Shown: positions 23,276 through 32,035, counted from the stretch's first letter. The stretch is DNA of 32,410 bases from Streptomyces sp. ISL-66 (GCF_018614135.1 NZ_JAGGOW010000150.1:1-32410), one strand, 5' to 3'. A program made the numbers and translations. Notes: generated by a model from the sequence alone, not told the origin.

Positions 23276-24835
23276 ATGTTGCGGTCTGTCCGCTCGAAAG
23301 TCATCGCGGCCGGGCTGGTCCTCGGCGTCGCCGGAGTCGCCACCTGGCAGCTGTTGCCGCAGGACGACGGCGGCGGCAAGGCGATCCGCGTCGGCACGAG
23401 CGACGTGGTCTCCTCGCTCGACCCCGCCGGGGCGTACGACGCGGGTTCGTGGGCGCTGTTCAGCAACGTCTACCAGTCCCTGCTGACCATCCGGACGGGC
23501 TCGGACACCCCGGTGCCCGACGCCGCCTCCTCCTGCAAGTTCGTCGGGGACAAGCTCACCACGTACCAGTGCGAGCTGCGCCCGGACGTCATGTTCTCCA
23601 ACGGCCGCGCGATCACCGCCGAGGACGTGAAGTACTCCTTCGACCGGATCAAGGCGATCAACTCCGACCAGGGTCCGGCGCCGCTGTTCAACACCCTGGC
23701 GTCGGTCAAGGCCGAGGGCAACACCGTCATCTTCAACCTCTCCGCCGGGGACGCCACCTTCCCGTTCAAGATCGCGACGGGCGCCGCCTCGATCGTGGAC
23801 AAGGACAAGTACCCGGCCAAGGCCCTGCGCGAGGGCGACAAGGTCGACGGATCCGGACCCTTCACCCTGGACGGCTACACGCCCGGCACGAGCGCCGAGC
23901 TCAAGCCGAACACCGCGTACAAGGGCCAGGCCAAGATCTCCAAGTCCCCCGTCACGGTCCGGTACTTCAAGGACTCCGCGGAGCTGGAGCAGGGCTGGAA
24001 GGACCACGCGATCGAGGTCGCCCACCGCGACATGCCCCCGGCCGTCCTCGCCGCCCTCAACCCGGGCCTGGAGGACACCCGCTACCAGGCCTCGGGCGGC
24101 ACCGAGACCCGCAGCATGGTCTTCAACGTCCGAGCCGGCTCCCCGGTGGCGCAGCCCGCCGTCCGCCAGGCCGTCGCCGCCGTCCTGGACCGGGCCAAGG
24201 TGGCCGCGGACATCTACAAGGGCACGGTCACCCCGCTCTACTCGCTCGTCCCGGCGGGCATCGCCGCGCACAACACGCCGTTCTTCGACGCGTGGCCCTC
24301 GCCGAACGGCCTCACCGCGAAGAAGCTCCTCAAGGACGCCGGCATCACCAACCCCGTCGCCATCACCCTCGGGGTCAACGTGCGCGGCTCGAACGTGGCC
24401 GAGGCCGAGGAGATCAAGAAGCAGCTGGAGTCCACCGGGCTGTTCCACCTGACCGTCAAGCCGGTCCAGGAGTGGGCGGACTTCCAGAAGGGCTACGCCG
24501 CGGGCGAGTACGACGCCTACACCATCGGCTGGATCGCCGACTTCCCGGACGCGGACAACTTCCTCGCCCCGCTGGTCGGCGCCGACTCCTCGATGAACAA
24601 CGGCTTCTCCGACAAGACCGTCGACGAGCTGATCACCCGCACCCAGTCCTTCTCGGACCGGGGCGCCGCCGCCAACGACTTCCGCGACCTCCAGAAGCTG
24701 GTCGCCCAGCAGGTCCCGATGCTGCCGATCTGGCAGAAGAAGGACTACGTCATGTCCCGCGAGGCCGTCACCGGCGCCCAGCACCTCTCGGACGGCACGG
24801 GCGTGTGGCGCCTGTGGGAGCTGAACCGGCTCTGA
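23276..24835 (+). CDS. Family 5 (peptide/nickel-type) ABC solute-binding protein
   Basis: A 519-residue extracellular binding protein of the SBP_bac_5 type. The N-terminal hydrophobic segment at 8-26 has no lipobox cysteine, so it is probably membrane-anchored or secreted by a signal peptide. Family features are IRVGTSDVVSSLDPAGAYD near 40, RPDVMFSNGRAITAEDVKYSFDR near 103, and DAYTIGWIADFPDADNFLAPL near 415. The start is ATG 23276 with ggtggag upstream, which removes 16 codons from the longest frame. No permease or ATPase gene is next to it, so it is an orphan receptor here. It ends in a terminator shared with the convergent operon. Confidence 0.9.
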   Translation: MLRSVRSKVIAAGLVLGVAGVATWQLLPQDDGGGKAIRVGTSDVVSSLDPAGAYDAGSWALFSNVYQSLLTIRTGSDTPVPDAASSCKFVGDKLTTYQCELRPDVMFSNGRAITAEDVKYSFDRIKAINSDQGPAPLFNTLASVKAEGNTVIFNLSAGDATFPFKIATGAASIVDKDKYPAKALREGDKVDGSGPFTLDGYTPGTSAELKPNTAYKGQAKISKSPVTVRYFKDSAELEQGWKDHAIEVAHRDMPPAVLAALNPGLEDTRYQASGGTETRSMVFNVRAGSPVAQPAVRQAVAAVLDRAKVAADIYKGTVTPLYSLVPAGIAAHNTPFFDAWPSPNGLTAKKLLKDAGITNPVAITLGVNVRGSNVAEAEEIKKQLESTGLFHLTVKPVQEWADFQKGYAAGEYDAYTIGWIADFPDADNFLAPLVGADSSMNNGFSDKTVDELITRTQSFSDRGAAANDFRDLQKLVAQQVPMLPIWQKKDYVMSREAVTGAQHLSDGTGVWRLWELNRL

Positions 24836-24862
24836 CCGGGCGGGCCGCGGGCCCACCCGGTC
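24834..24862. terminator. Terminator at the junction of the core and the accessory operon
   Basis: GACCGGGCGGGCC pairs with GGCCCACCCGGTC (one C-A mismatch) around a 3-base loop. It starts within the solute-binding protein stop codon and lies 24 bases from the cupin stop, serving both converging transcripts. Confidence 0.75.
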
Positions 24863-24886
24863 GCCGGAGCCGCGCGGCGCCGTCCG

Positions 24887-25261
24887 TCAGATCCACTCCT
24901 CCCGAGCGGTCTGGGCGGCGCCCTCGGCGGTCCCGGTGTTGACCACCCCGGCCGCGTCCATGATCAGGATCCGGCACTCCTCCTCGGCGACCGGCCGGTG
25001 GTCCAGGCCGCGCGGGACGACGAACATGTCGCCGGACCCGAGCCGTACGCTGTCGCGGTCCTTGAGCTCGATGACCAGATCACCGCTGACGACGATGAAC
25101 AGCTCGTCGCCCTCGGGATGGTTGTGCCACACGAACTCGCCCTTGACCTTCACGGCCTTCAGTTCGAGGCCGTTCGCCTCCAGGATCGTCTTCGGTTCCC
25201 AGTGCGCGCTGATCTTCGAGAGCTTCTCGTCGATGTTGACCGTCGTGTCGGGCCTTGCCAT
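24887..25261 (-). CDS. Cupin-domain protein
   Basis: A 124-residue single-cupin protein. The metal site is visible: His46-x-His48, Glu53 in HNHPEGDELFIVVSG, and His88 in VVPRGLDHRP. Such small cupins bind Fe, Mn or Zn and act as isomerases, dioxygenases or sensors. The start is the ATG at 25261 with a perfect AGGAGG 4-5 bases upstream. It is the last gene of the leftward operon, 93 bases after the hotdog-like gene; that gap contains three GGCAGGCC-like repeats. The role in the pathway is unknown; a tailoring or storage function on the product is only a guess. Confidence 0.85.
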   Translation of the reverse strand: MARPDTTVNIDEKLSKISAHWEPKTILEANGLELKAVKVKGEFVWHNHPEGDELFIVVSGDLVIELKDRDSVRLGSGDMFVVPRGLDHRPVAEEECRILIMDAAGVVNTGTAEGAAQTAREEWI

Positions 25262-25354
25262 GGATCCTCCTGTGCAGAGTGCTGTGCTTGTGTCGTTCGT
25301 GCCCGGCCTGCCCGCGGGGCCTGCCGTACGGGGCCTGCCCCGAGCCGGTCGGGC

Positions 25355-26302
25355 TCAGCAGGTCCCTTCCACCCGGCCGAAGACGGCCGGGCGCAGCCGC
25401 GGCCCGTTCGGGCCGATCGAGTGGATGCCCACCAGCGCCACCGTGCGGTCCCCGTCGCGCAGCAGCCGGCCCCGTACCGCGTAGGGATCGCCCGCGGCGA
25501 AGGGCGCCTTGAAGACGGCCGCGACCCGGTCCACGCTGTGCCCGGCCGCGGACATGCCCGCCTCGGCCACCAGCCGCGTCGCCATGTCCTCCATGGCCGC
25601 CGTGTACTCGCCGGTGAAGACGAACTGGTTCACGTCCGTGTGCTGCAGCCCGTACGTGCCCCGGACCTCGACCGGCTCGGCCACGGCCTCGGCGAACCCC
25701 GGCCCCGTCTCGCTCAGTGACTCGACCGTGGGGTGCGGCTCCTTGAGCACGTGCAGGCGCAGGTGCGCCAGCTCCGGCTGGGGCTCCCGTACGAGTCGCT
25801 CGGCCACCGGCCCGAAGGGGCGGACCAGGGTGAGGACGACCCGTCCCTCCCCGCACGGGCGGGGCTCTTCGGAGAGCTGCTCGCGGTAGCGGCGCGGGTC
25901 CCCCGTCCCCAGGGGGGTGGAGAAGGCGTACCGGATGTCGAAGCCCAGCCTGCTGGTCGGCCGGCCGAGCCCCTCGCCGGAGAGTTCGGCGTGCCGCGTC
26001 TCGACCGCCGTGTGCAGCGGCGCGGCCACGGCCGCCGGGGCCCCGCCGCGCCGGAAGTCGAGGTGACTGACCACGGAGGCCATCCCGCGGCCGCGCATCG
26101 CGCCCACGTCGACCGACCGGCTGATCCCCTCGTACATCAGGGGCGCGAACCAGCCGACCAGGGAGCGCACCTTGATCCTGAACCCGGCGTCGAGATCGGG
26201 CACTTCGAGCGGGATCCGGCTCTGTGTGGTGACCGATTCGCCCGGCGCGGCGGCGGCCGGGTCCGTCGCGGTCACGTGGCCGGAGGGCTGGGAGGCTGGC
26301 AT
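25355..26302 (-). CDS. Hotdog-fold-like protein, possible thioesterase or dehydratase
   Basis: A 315-residue protein that I do not recognise as a named family. The C-terminal half looks like a hotdog domain: YGLQHTDVNQFVFTGEYTAA followed by a long helix (MEDMATRLVAEAG) and strands through 'VALVGIHSI'. The N-terminal half could hold a second, weaker copy, as in double-hotdog acyl-ACP enzymes and AfsA-type proteins. Residues 1-30 are disordered. The start is the ATG at 26302 with AGGAG upstream; it overlaps the end of the hydrolase gene by 31 bases. Neighbouring an acyl carrier protein, it may act on a carrier-bound thioester. The fold is an inference and the reaction is unknown. Confidence 0.6.
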   Translation of the reverse strand: MPASQPSGHVTATDPAAAAPGESVTTQSRIPLEVPDLDAGFRIKVRSLVGWFAPLMYEGISRSVDVGAMRGRGMASVVSHLDFRRGGAPAAVAAPLHTAVETRHAELSGEGLGRPTSRLGFDIRYAFSTPLGTGDPRRYREQLSEEPRPCGEGRVVLTLVRPFGPVAERLVREPQPELAHLRLHVLKEPHPTVESLSETGPGFAEAVAEPVEVRGTYGLQHTDVNQFVFTGEYTAAMEDMATRLVAEAGMSAAGHSVDRVAAVFKAPFAAGDPYAVRGRLLRDGDRTVALVGIHSIGPNGPRLRPAVFGRVEGTC

Positions 26303-27261
26303 GACGGCTCCTGCGAGGTCGTGGTGGCGCGGCTCTCGGACGGTTCGGCTTCCGGGAAGGCCGAACGAAGGAAGGCGACGACGCGTTCCCCGTACGCGCC
26401 TTCGTCCACAAGGTGGTTGGTGAGATGGCGGCCGCGCCGGACCCGCCAGATCTCCCGGGGGCCGGCGTAGTACAGGTCCAGGAAGCGGCAGCCCTCGTCG
26501 ACGTCGAAGAAGGTGTCCCGCTCGCCCACGATGTACATCAGCTTCGTGTGCCGCAGGCCGCGCGCGGAGCGCACGGCCTGCCGGTACAGGGCCTCGGCGC
26601 CGGTGCGCAGGACCACCGCCCGGATGACGGCCCGGTCCACCGCCGCGCGCAGCCGGGGCGAGCGGCTGGCACGGCGCTCCGTGCGCAGCAGCTCGCGCAG
26701 CATGTCCTGCCAGCGCACCAGCGGCGTGGAGTCGAGGATGACCGCCGGATAGTGGCGGCCCGCCGTGCCGGCGTGCGCGATGGCCATGTTCCCGCCGAAG
26801 GAGCACCCCATCAGGGCCGTGCGGGAGGCCAGCAGCGGGTCGTCACCGTACCGCCGCCGCGTGTACCGGGCGACGGCCTCCAGATCGCGCAGCGGCGCCC
26901 GGAGGCTGTTCCCGCCGGGCCGGTGCGAGGCGCCGCTCTCCCCGCAGCCGCGGAAGTCGAAGGTCACCACCGCGAGGCCGTGGCCGTACAGCAGCCGGGC
27001 CTGGCGCAGCACCCGGGACTTGCTGGCGCTGCGGGCGTGCGTGAGGATCACCACCCCCCAGGGCGCCGCGGGCGTGAAGGCCCAGCCCCTGATCGCCACC
27101 CGGTCCGAGGTCTCCACCTCGAAGGACTCCGGCCGCAGCCCGTGGTCCGGCGGCCGCTCGAAGTCGGCGGCCGCGACCGGAGTGCGGAACCGGCGGTAGA
27201 GCCGCAGCGGGTAGGCGAGCGTGCCGGCGCCCGCCCGGGCCCGGGCCGCGGTGGCCGTCAC
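26272..27261 (-). CDS. Alpha/beta hydrolase
   Basis: A 329-residue serine hydrolase. The nucleophile is Ser154 in GCSFGG, and the likely acid and base are Asp249 in GERDTFFD and His279 in GRHLTNH. The strand-turn VVILTHARSASK may form the oxyanion hole. An N-terminal stretch of about 20 residues is Ala/Arg-rich. The start is the GTG at 27261, overlapping the oxidoreductase stop (GTGA); a further GTG at 27315 would add 18 residues inside that gene and is less likely. In this operon it may release or edit a carrier-bound product. Confidence 0.87.
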   Translation of the reverse strand: MTATAARARAGAGTLAYPLRLYRRFRTPVAAADFERPPDHGLRPESFEVETSDRVAIRGWAFTPAAPWGVVILTHARSASKSRVLRQARLLYGHGLAVVTFDFRGCGESGASHRPGGNSLRAPLRDLEAVARYTRRRYGDDPLLASRTALMGCSFGGNMAIAHAGTAGRHYPAVILDSTPLVRWQDMLRELLRTERRASRSPRLRAAVDRAVIRAVVLRTGAEALYRQAVRSARGLRHTKLMYIVGERDTFFDVDEGCRFLDLYYAGPREIWRVRRGRHLTNHLVDEGAYGERVVAFLRSAFPEAEPSESRATTTSQEPSCQPPSPPAT

Positions 27262-29624
27262 GGCCGCGGTACGGGGGCGAGGTCGACCTGTGTGTCCTTC
27301 AGCAGCGGCTGCCACGTGTGCGGATCACACTCCTCGGAGCTCGTCAGGACGTTGGGGTGGGTACCCGCCCGGTCCGGGTGGAAACTCAGGTAGAGGTGGC
27401 CCGCCGGCACGTCCTCGCTCGGCTCCGCGGGGCACACCAGCGAGCCGATGTCGTTGGTCAGCCGTACCTGGGCGCCCTTGGCGATCCCCAGCCGCTCCGC
27501 GTCCACCGGATTGACGTAGACGCTGTTCTGCTCCGGCCACAGCGCCTCCCCGGTCGCCGTGGCCGAGTTGAACATCGCCACGTCGCGCCGGTAGGACTTC
27601 GGCCCCATCCCGCCGCGGCCGGTGATCAGCACGAAGGCACGGCTGTTGCGCTCGGAGAAGGGGACCAGGCGCTCGGGCGGGGGCACGTGCAGGCGGGCGG
27701 GATGCCGTTCGGCCGCGAAGACGCCGGGGAAGGACACCTCCCCGTCCGGGTCCGACCGTACGTAGCGCCGCTCGCCGCCCCACTGGACGCCCTCGCCCCG
27801 GCGGATGTCCGCGAGGGTGATCGGCCGGCCCGCGCCGTCCGCGAACTCGTTGTAGAAGCCGCGCGACGCCGTCTGGATCTCGTCCCACACCGCCTCGCTC
27901 AGCACCTCCCCGTACTCGTCCACGGGGTAGTCGAAGCCCTCGTCGAGCCCGCGGGAGGTCAGATCGCCGCTGCCCCGCGCCACCAACTCCTCGATCTCCT
28001 CCGGGGAGAGCTCTTCGGCCCGCGGGGGCTCGGACCCCTCCAGCCGCTCGGCGATCCGGCGCGCCACGGCGGACACGATCCGCACGTCGCTCCAGGCCTC
28101 GAACGGCGGCTCCTCGATGCTCTCCATGTACTGGAGGCGCCGCTCGCCGTTGAGGAAGATCCCCGAGGTCTCGTGCTTGGTGCGGCACGGCAGCACGATG
28201 TCCGCGTACTCCAGCATCTCGGGGTTGTAGTACGAATCGACGTAGATCACGCACAGGTCCATCATGCGTTCGCGCCACTGCGCGAGGTTCGGGAAGTTGC
28301 GCGCCGGGTTCGTCCCGAAGACGAAGAGGGTGCGCAGCCGTTCGGACGTGGCGAACGAGGCGACGGGCAGGCCCTGGTCCGGGCTGATCTGCCACGCCGG
28401 CAGCCCCCACAGCTCCGCCATCTTCGCCCGGTGCGCCGGTTCCGACAGGCGCATGCGGAACGGCAGGAGCCGGCCCGAATACCCCATGGCGAGCTCGGCG
28501 GAGGCGTTGGACTGGCCGGCGAGCCGCACGTGACCGCGGCCCGGCGCGCCCAGCTGGCCCGTCAGCAGGTGCAGGTTGAGGATGGAGGCGACCCCGCTGC
28601 TGCCGACCGTCTGGTTGATGCCGACCGAGCTGGTCGTCACCACCCGGTCGCTCTCCCACAGGCGGCAGGCGCGCAGCACGCGCGAGCGCATCTCCTCGTG
28701 GGGCATGCCGTCGGGCGTGATGCGCGGGATGACCTCGTCCACGGAGAAGGGCCCCTGCGCGACGAAGCGGAGGAACTCCTCCAGGCCGTCCGGGTCGACG
28801 GCCCGCCCCAGGTACTCCTTGTCCAGGGCGCCCGCGTCGAGCAGGTGGCGGGCGAAGAGCAAGTTGAGCAGGACGTCGCTGCCGCTGCGGACGGGCAGGT
28901 GGATGTTGTCCGGGTTGTCGGCCTGGAGCTTGTCGACCGTCGCCGTACGGCGCGGATCGATGACGACCTTGACGGCGCCGCGGTTGCGGCGCACGTAGCG
29001 CTGGAAGACCGTGGGGTGGTTGATCGCCGGGTTGTGGCCGTAGAAGAAGATCGCGTCGGCGCTGCGGTAGTCGTCGTAGGCCGCGAACGGCCCCTCGTTG
29101 CCGAAGACCAGCTCGTGCCCGCCGGCGTTGTTGGCCAGGCACTGCTCGGCGTTGGAGCAGATGTTGTTCGTCCCCAGGTGGCCCTGGAAGAACTTCTTGG
29201 CCACCCAGAGCGATTCGAGCGTCATCTGCCCCACGCCGTAGCAGGCGAGGGAGTCGCGGCCGAACTCCTGCCGGTCGGCGAGGAGGGTGTCGGCCACCAT
29301 GTCGATCGCGTAGTCCCAGGAGATCTGCTCCCAGCCGTACGGGGTGCGCAGCAGCGGGCTGGTGAACCGGGCCACGTGGGTGGGGTCCGAGCCGAGGTGC
29401 TTCTGGAAGTAGTGGGCTCCCTTGACGCACACCCCGAGGCTGCCGGTCGCCCGCACCTTGCCGTCGGGCTCGATGGTGACCTGGTCCACGACCCCGCAGA
29501 AGGTGCACAGCGTCCGCTTCGCGCCGGGCCGTTCGACGACCGGCGGTCCGGCTGGTGGTGGCCCGGCCGCCACAGGCCCGGCCGTCGTCGCCCCGGTCGT
29601 GGGCGGCTTCGCCTGCTCAGCCAC
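27258..29624 (-). CDS. Molybdopterin-dependent oxidoreductase (formate dehydrogenase/DMSO reductase superfamily)
   Basis: A 788-residue catalytic subunit. After a 35-residue Pro/Ala lead comes the iron-sulfur region with Cys40, Cys43 and Cys66 (LGVCVKG, with the usual Lys68). The position normally held by the third cysteine is Asp47 (CTFCGVVD). TNNICSNAEQC near 150 may provide the molybdenum ligand. FFYGHNPAINHP and VFGTNPARNFPN are cofactor-binding turns. The last about 120 residues are the dinucleotide-binding domain (GRGGMGPKSYRRD; NDIGSLVCPAEP). No Tat signal is present, so it is cytoplasmic. The start is the GTG at 29624, overlapping the SDR stop by 8 bases. No electron-transfer subunit or cofactor gene is adjacent. 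The substrate is unknown; formate is not implied. Confidence 0.9.
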   Translation of the reverse strand: MAEQAKPPTTGATTAGPVAAGPPPAGPPVVERPGAKRTLCTFCGVVDQVTIEPDGKVRATGSLGVCVKGAHYFQKHLGSDPTHVARFTSPLLRTPYGWEQISWDYAIDMVADTLLADRQEFGRDSLACYGVGQMTLESLWVAKKFFQGHLGTNNICSNAEQCLANNAGGHELVFGNEGPFAAYDDYRSADAIFFYGHNPAINHPTVFQRYVRRNRGAVKVVIDPRRTATVDKLQADNPDNIHLPVRSGSDVLLNLLFARHLLDAGALDKEYLGRAVDPDGLEEFLRFVAQGPFSVDEVIPRITPDGMPHEEMRSRVLRACRLWESDRVVTTSSVGINQTVGSSGVASILNLHLLTGQLGAPGRGHVRLAGQSNASAELAMGYSGRLLPFRMRLSEPAHRAKMAELWGLPAWQISPDQGLPVASFATSERLRTLFVFGTNPARNFPNLAQWRERMMDLCVIYVDSYYNPEMLEYADIVLPCRTKHETSGIFLNGERRLQYMESIEEPPFEAWSDVRIVSAVARRIAERLEGSEPPRAEELSPEEIEELVARGSGDLTSRGLDEGFDYPVDEYGEVLSEAVWDEIQTASRGFYNEFADGAGRPITLADIRRGEGVQWGGERRYVRSDPDGEVSFPGVFAAERHPARLHVPPPERLVPFSERNSRAFVLITGRGGMGPKSYRRDVAMFNSATATGEALWPEQNSVYVNPVDAERLGIAKGAQVRLTNDIGSLVCPAEPSEDVPAGHLYLSFHPDRAGTHPNVLTSSEECDPHTWQPLLKDTQVDLAPVPRP

Positions 29625-30369
29625 GGTCCAGCCCCATCAGGTCGTCGGCGAGCACGGCGGAACCCAGCGTCCAGCCGCCGTCGACCACGAACTCCTGGCC
29701 GGTGACGTACCCCATCGACGGCGAGACCAGGGCGGTGACCACGGCGGCCACGTCCGCGGGAGTGCCGAGCCGGCCGAGCGGGACGTGCCGCGCGACCGCG
29801 TCCTTCCAGGCGTCCGTGCGCCGCGCCGTGGGGCCGCTGTCGATGAACCCCGGCAGGACGGTGTTGCAGGTGATCCGGTAGCGGGCGAGCTCCGCCGCCA
29901 GGCTGCGGCCGAAGCTCACCAGCGCGCCCTTGGACGCGGCGTACGCGGTCAGGCCGGGCACGCCGGCCCGGGAGACGGCCGAACCCACGTTGACGATGGT
30001 TCCGCCGCCGCCCTTCATCAGGCGGAAGGACACCGCACGGCAGACGTTCGCGACGCCCTGCACGTTCGCCGCGAACAGCCGCTCCAGGTCCTCGGGCCCG
30101 GACCGCAGCAGCGGCCCCTCCGCCATCTCGCCGAAGCAGTTCACGACGGCGGAGAAAGGGCCGGCGTCCTTCCAGACCGCCGAGACGAACCGCTTGCAGG
30201 ACTCCGGATCGCCCACGTCGACGGGGAAGCTCTTGACGCCGAGCCCCTCCGCCGCGTCCACCGTGTCCGGATCGCCGCGCCGGCCGACGACCACCTCGTG
30301 GCCCGCCCCGGTCAGGGCCCGCACGACCTCGCCGCCGATGCCGCCGGGACCGATGACGAGCGCCCTCAC
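29617..30369 (-). CDS. Short-chain dehydrogenase/reductase
   Basis: A 250-residue NAD(P)-dependent oxidoreductase. The nucleotide-binding turn is ALVIGPGGIGGEV at the very N-terminus, an unusual compact form of the TGxxxGIG motif. The catalytic residues are Ser130 (VNVGSAVS), Tyr143 and Lys147 (YAASKG). The C-terminus YVTGQEFVVDGGWT is typical of the family. The usual NNAG is replaced by VNCFGE. The start is the GTG at 30369, overlapping the radical SAM stop (GTGA). It resembles 3-oxoacyl-ACP reductases, which fits an adjacent carrier protein, but the substrate cannot be read from the sequence. Confidence 0.93.
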   Translation of the reverse strand: MRALVIGPGGIGGEVVRALTGAGHEVVVGRRGDPDTVDAAEGLGVKSFPVDVGDPESCKRFVSAVWKDAGPFSAVVNCFGEMAEGPLLRSGPEDLERLFAANVQGVANVCRAVSFRLMKGGGGTIVNVGSAVSRAGVPGLTAYAASKGALVSFGRSLAAELARYRITCNTVLPGFIDSGPTARRTDAWKDAVARHVPLGRLGTPADVAAVVTALVSPSMGYVTGQEFVVDGGWTLGSAVLADDLMGLDRG

Positions 30370-31727
30370 ACCATCCTCCGGCCGGTGGTGGCCAGCGCCG
30401 ACTCCCGCTCGATCTTCTTGCGGACCAGACCGCGGTAGATCGACTTGAAGTGGCGCGTCTTGGCGAGCGAGAACTCCCGGTTGTAGAACTCCTCGTAGAC
30501 CTTCAGCGTGCCCGCCTCCAGCTCCGCGGGCGTCATGTTCTTCGGCTGGAACACGGCGTCGAAGACGGTGTAGTACGACCAGGGCTTGTCCGGCAGGACC
30601 CGCCCCTCGCCCTCCATGTCGTCACGCAGCGGCGTACCCGGGAAGGGCGTCACGCAGGAGATCTGGACGCCCGCCAGGAAGTTCTCCTTGATGAAGCGCG
30701 AGGTCTGCTCGAAGGAGTCCTTCGTGTCGGTGTCCAGGCCGAGCGCGAAGGCGCCGTAGACGCCGATCCCGTGGTCCTGGATGGTCTTCGTCGCCTCGAC
30801 GTACTTGTTGAGCGCCCGGAACTTCCAGTTGCGCTTGTCGATGCCGTTCAGCGTGTCCTCGGAGACGCTCTCGAAGCCGATGAGCATCGTCATGCAGCCG
30901 CTCTCGTGCATGAGGTCGAGGATCTCCGGGTCCTTGTAGAAGGACACGTCGGACTGGCCGCTCCACTTGATGCCGAGCGGCTTGAGGCGCTGGAGCAGCT
31001 CCTTGGTGCGGTTGCGGTCCACGACGAAGTTGTCGTCGGAGAAGAGGACGTACGGGCTGTCCCAGCGCTCCCGTACCGCCTCGACCTCCTTGATCACCTG
31101 GTCGATCGACTTGTAGCCGAGCTTGTCGCGGTAGCGGATCGTCGCGGCGCAGAACCGGCAGCTGTGCGGGCAGCCGCGGGAGGTCTCCACCCAGATGCTG
31201 GGGTAGTAGCGGTCGTGCGCCAGCTCGTAGCGCGGCGCCGGCGCCTGCGCCATGTCGGTGCGCTTCGTCTGCCGGTACATGGGCTTGAGCTGCCGCTGCT
31301 CGAAGTCGTGCAGCAGCTCCGGCCAGACCGCCTCGGCCTCGCCGACGCACACCGCGTCGACGTGGCTCATGACCTCGTGCGGCAGCAGGTTGGCGTGCAG
31401 GCCGCCGGCGACGACCGGGATGCCGCGGGCCCGGAACTGGGCGGCTATCTCGTACATCCGGTCGGCCTGGGCGGTCATGCCGGTGAGGGCCACCAGGTCG
31501 GCGTCCGCGTCGAAGTCGACCGGCTCGATGTTCTCGTCGATGTAGCGGACGTCGTACGAGGGCGGGGTCAGCGCCCCCACGATCAGCAGACCGGTGGCGA
31601 ACCCGGTCCACGTGTAGTCGAAGAACTGGAACTCGCGGGACTGCCGCTTGAACTTCTGATGGTTCTCGTTCCTCCCGAAGAAGGAGGCCGTGGGGGAGAT
31701 GAGGAGCAGCTTGTACTTGCGGGCCAT
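30366..31727 (-). CDS. B12-binding-domain radical SAM enzyme
   Basis: A 453-residue protein. The N-terminal 150 residues form a cobalamin-binding-type domain (DLVALTGMTAQADRMYEIA; IPVVAGGLHANLLPHE; AVCVGEAE). The radical SAM core begins at about 175 with the CxxxCxxC cluster motif, Cys186-Cys190-Cys193 (SRGCPHSCRFC). FSDDNFVVDRNR and MLIGFESVSEDTLNGIDKRN follow, typical of the BchE/hopanoid-methylase-like branch. No DxHxxG motif is seen, so cobalamin would bind without lower His ligation. The C-terminal 80 residues (FYNREFSLAKTRHFKSIYRGLVRKK) may form the substrate or carrier site. The start is the ATG at 31727 with GGAG upstream, 23 bases after the carrier protein gene. Confidence 0.93.
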   Translation of the reverse strand: MARKYKLLLISPTASFFGRNENHQKFKRQSREFQFFDYTWTGFATGLLIVGALTPPSYDVRYIDENIEPVDFDADADLVALTGMTAQADRMYEIAAQFRARGIPVVAGGLHANLLPHEVMSHVDAVCVGEAEAVWPELLHDFEQRQLKPMYRQTKRTDMAQAPAPRYELAHDRYYPSIWVETSRGCPHSCRFCAATIRYRDKLGYKSIDQVIKEVEAVRERWDSPYVLFSDDNFVVDRNRTKELLQRLKPLGIKWSGQSDVSFYKDPEILDLMHESGCMTMLIGFESVSEDTLNGIDKRNWKFRALNKYVEATKTIQDHGIGVYGAFALGLDTDTKDSFEQTSRFIKENFLAGVQISCVTPFPGTPLRDDMEGEGRVLPDKPWSYYTVFDAVFQPKNMTPAELEAGTLKVYEEFYNREFSLAKTRHFKSIYRGLVRKKIERESALATTGRRMV

Positions 31728-31750
31728 GGAAACACTCCGGTCGGCTGGAT

Positions 31751-32035
31751 TCAGTCCTTCGAGGCGGTCGCGTTGCGGCAGAAGCCGAGGAAGTCCCGGA
31801 CGGTGCTGATGTCGAAGAGGTCCTGCTCGTCGATCTCGATGTCGAGCTCGACCTCGGTCCGCACGACGATCTCCAGCAGGATGATCGAGTCGACGTTGCG
31901 CAGGCCCGACACCGGGCTGTCGAGCTGCAGCTCCTCCGGTTCGATGCGGGCGATCTCGGAGATCACCTTCCGGATGGTGCGCAGGACGTGGTCCTCGGCC
32001 TCCGCGGCCTCGGGTGCGCCGGCTTGCGTGGTCAT
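31751..32035 (-). CDS. Acyl carrier protein
   Basis: A 94-residue acidic protein with the four-helix carrier pattern. The phosphopantetheine serine is Ser50 in LRNVDSIILLEIVV, the usual DSL written as DSI. The second helix is acidic (ELDIEIDEQDLFDI), as expected for partner recognition. The first about 12 residues are an Ala/Glu-rich lead. The start is the ATG at 32035, overlapping the LysM gene stop by 4 bases (ATGA). It is not the fatty-acid AcpP, because no fab genes are near. It probably carries the intermediate acted on by the radical SAM, SDR and molybdenum enzymes. Confidence 0.92.
   Translation of the reverse strand: MTTQAGAPEAAEAEDHVLRTIRKVISEIARIEPEELQLDSPVSGLRNVDSIILLEIVVRTEVELDIEIDEQDLFDISTVRDFLGFCRNATASKD

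Noticed and set aside
25355..26302. A-factor synthase (AfsA/ScbA) and therefore a gamma-butyrolactone locus
   Set aside because: The protein may share the hotdog fold, but I do not see AfsA signature stretches, and no receptor (TetR-type) gene is nearby.
27258..29624. Formate dehydrogenase operon
   Set aside because: There is no fdh beta/gamma subunit, no accessory gene and no normal four-Cys motif; carrier-protein and radical SAM neighbours point elsewhere.
27318..29705. 795-codon open frame antisense to the molybdenum enzyme
   Set aside because: The opposite strand has motifs, cofactor turns and coupled neighbours; this frame is an Arg/Val/Glu-rich shadow.
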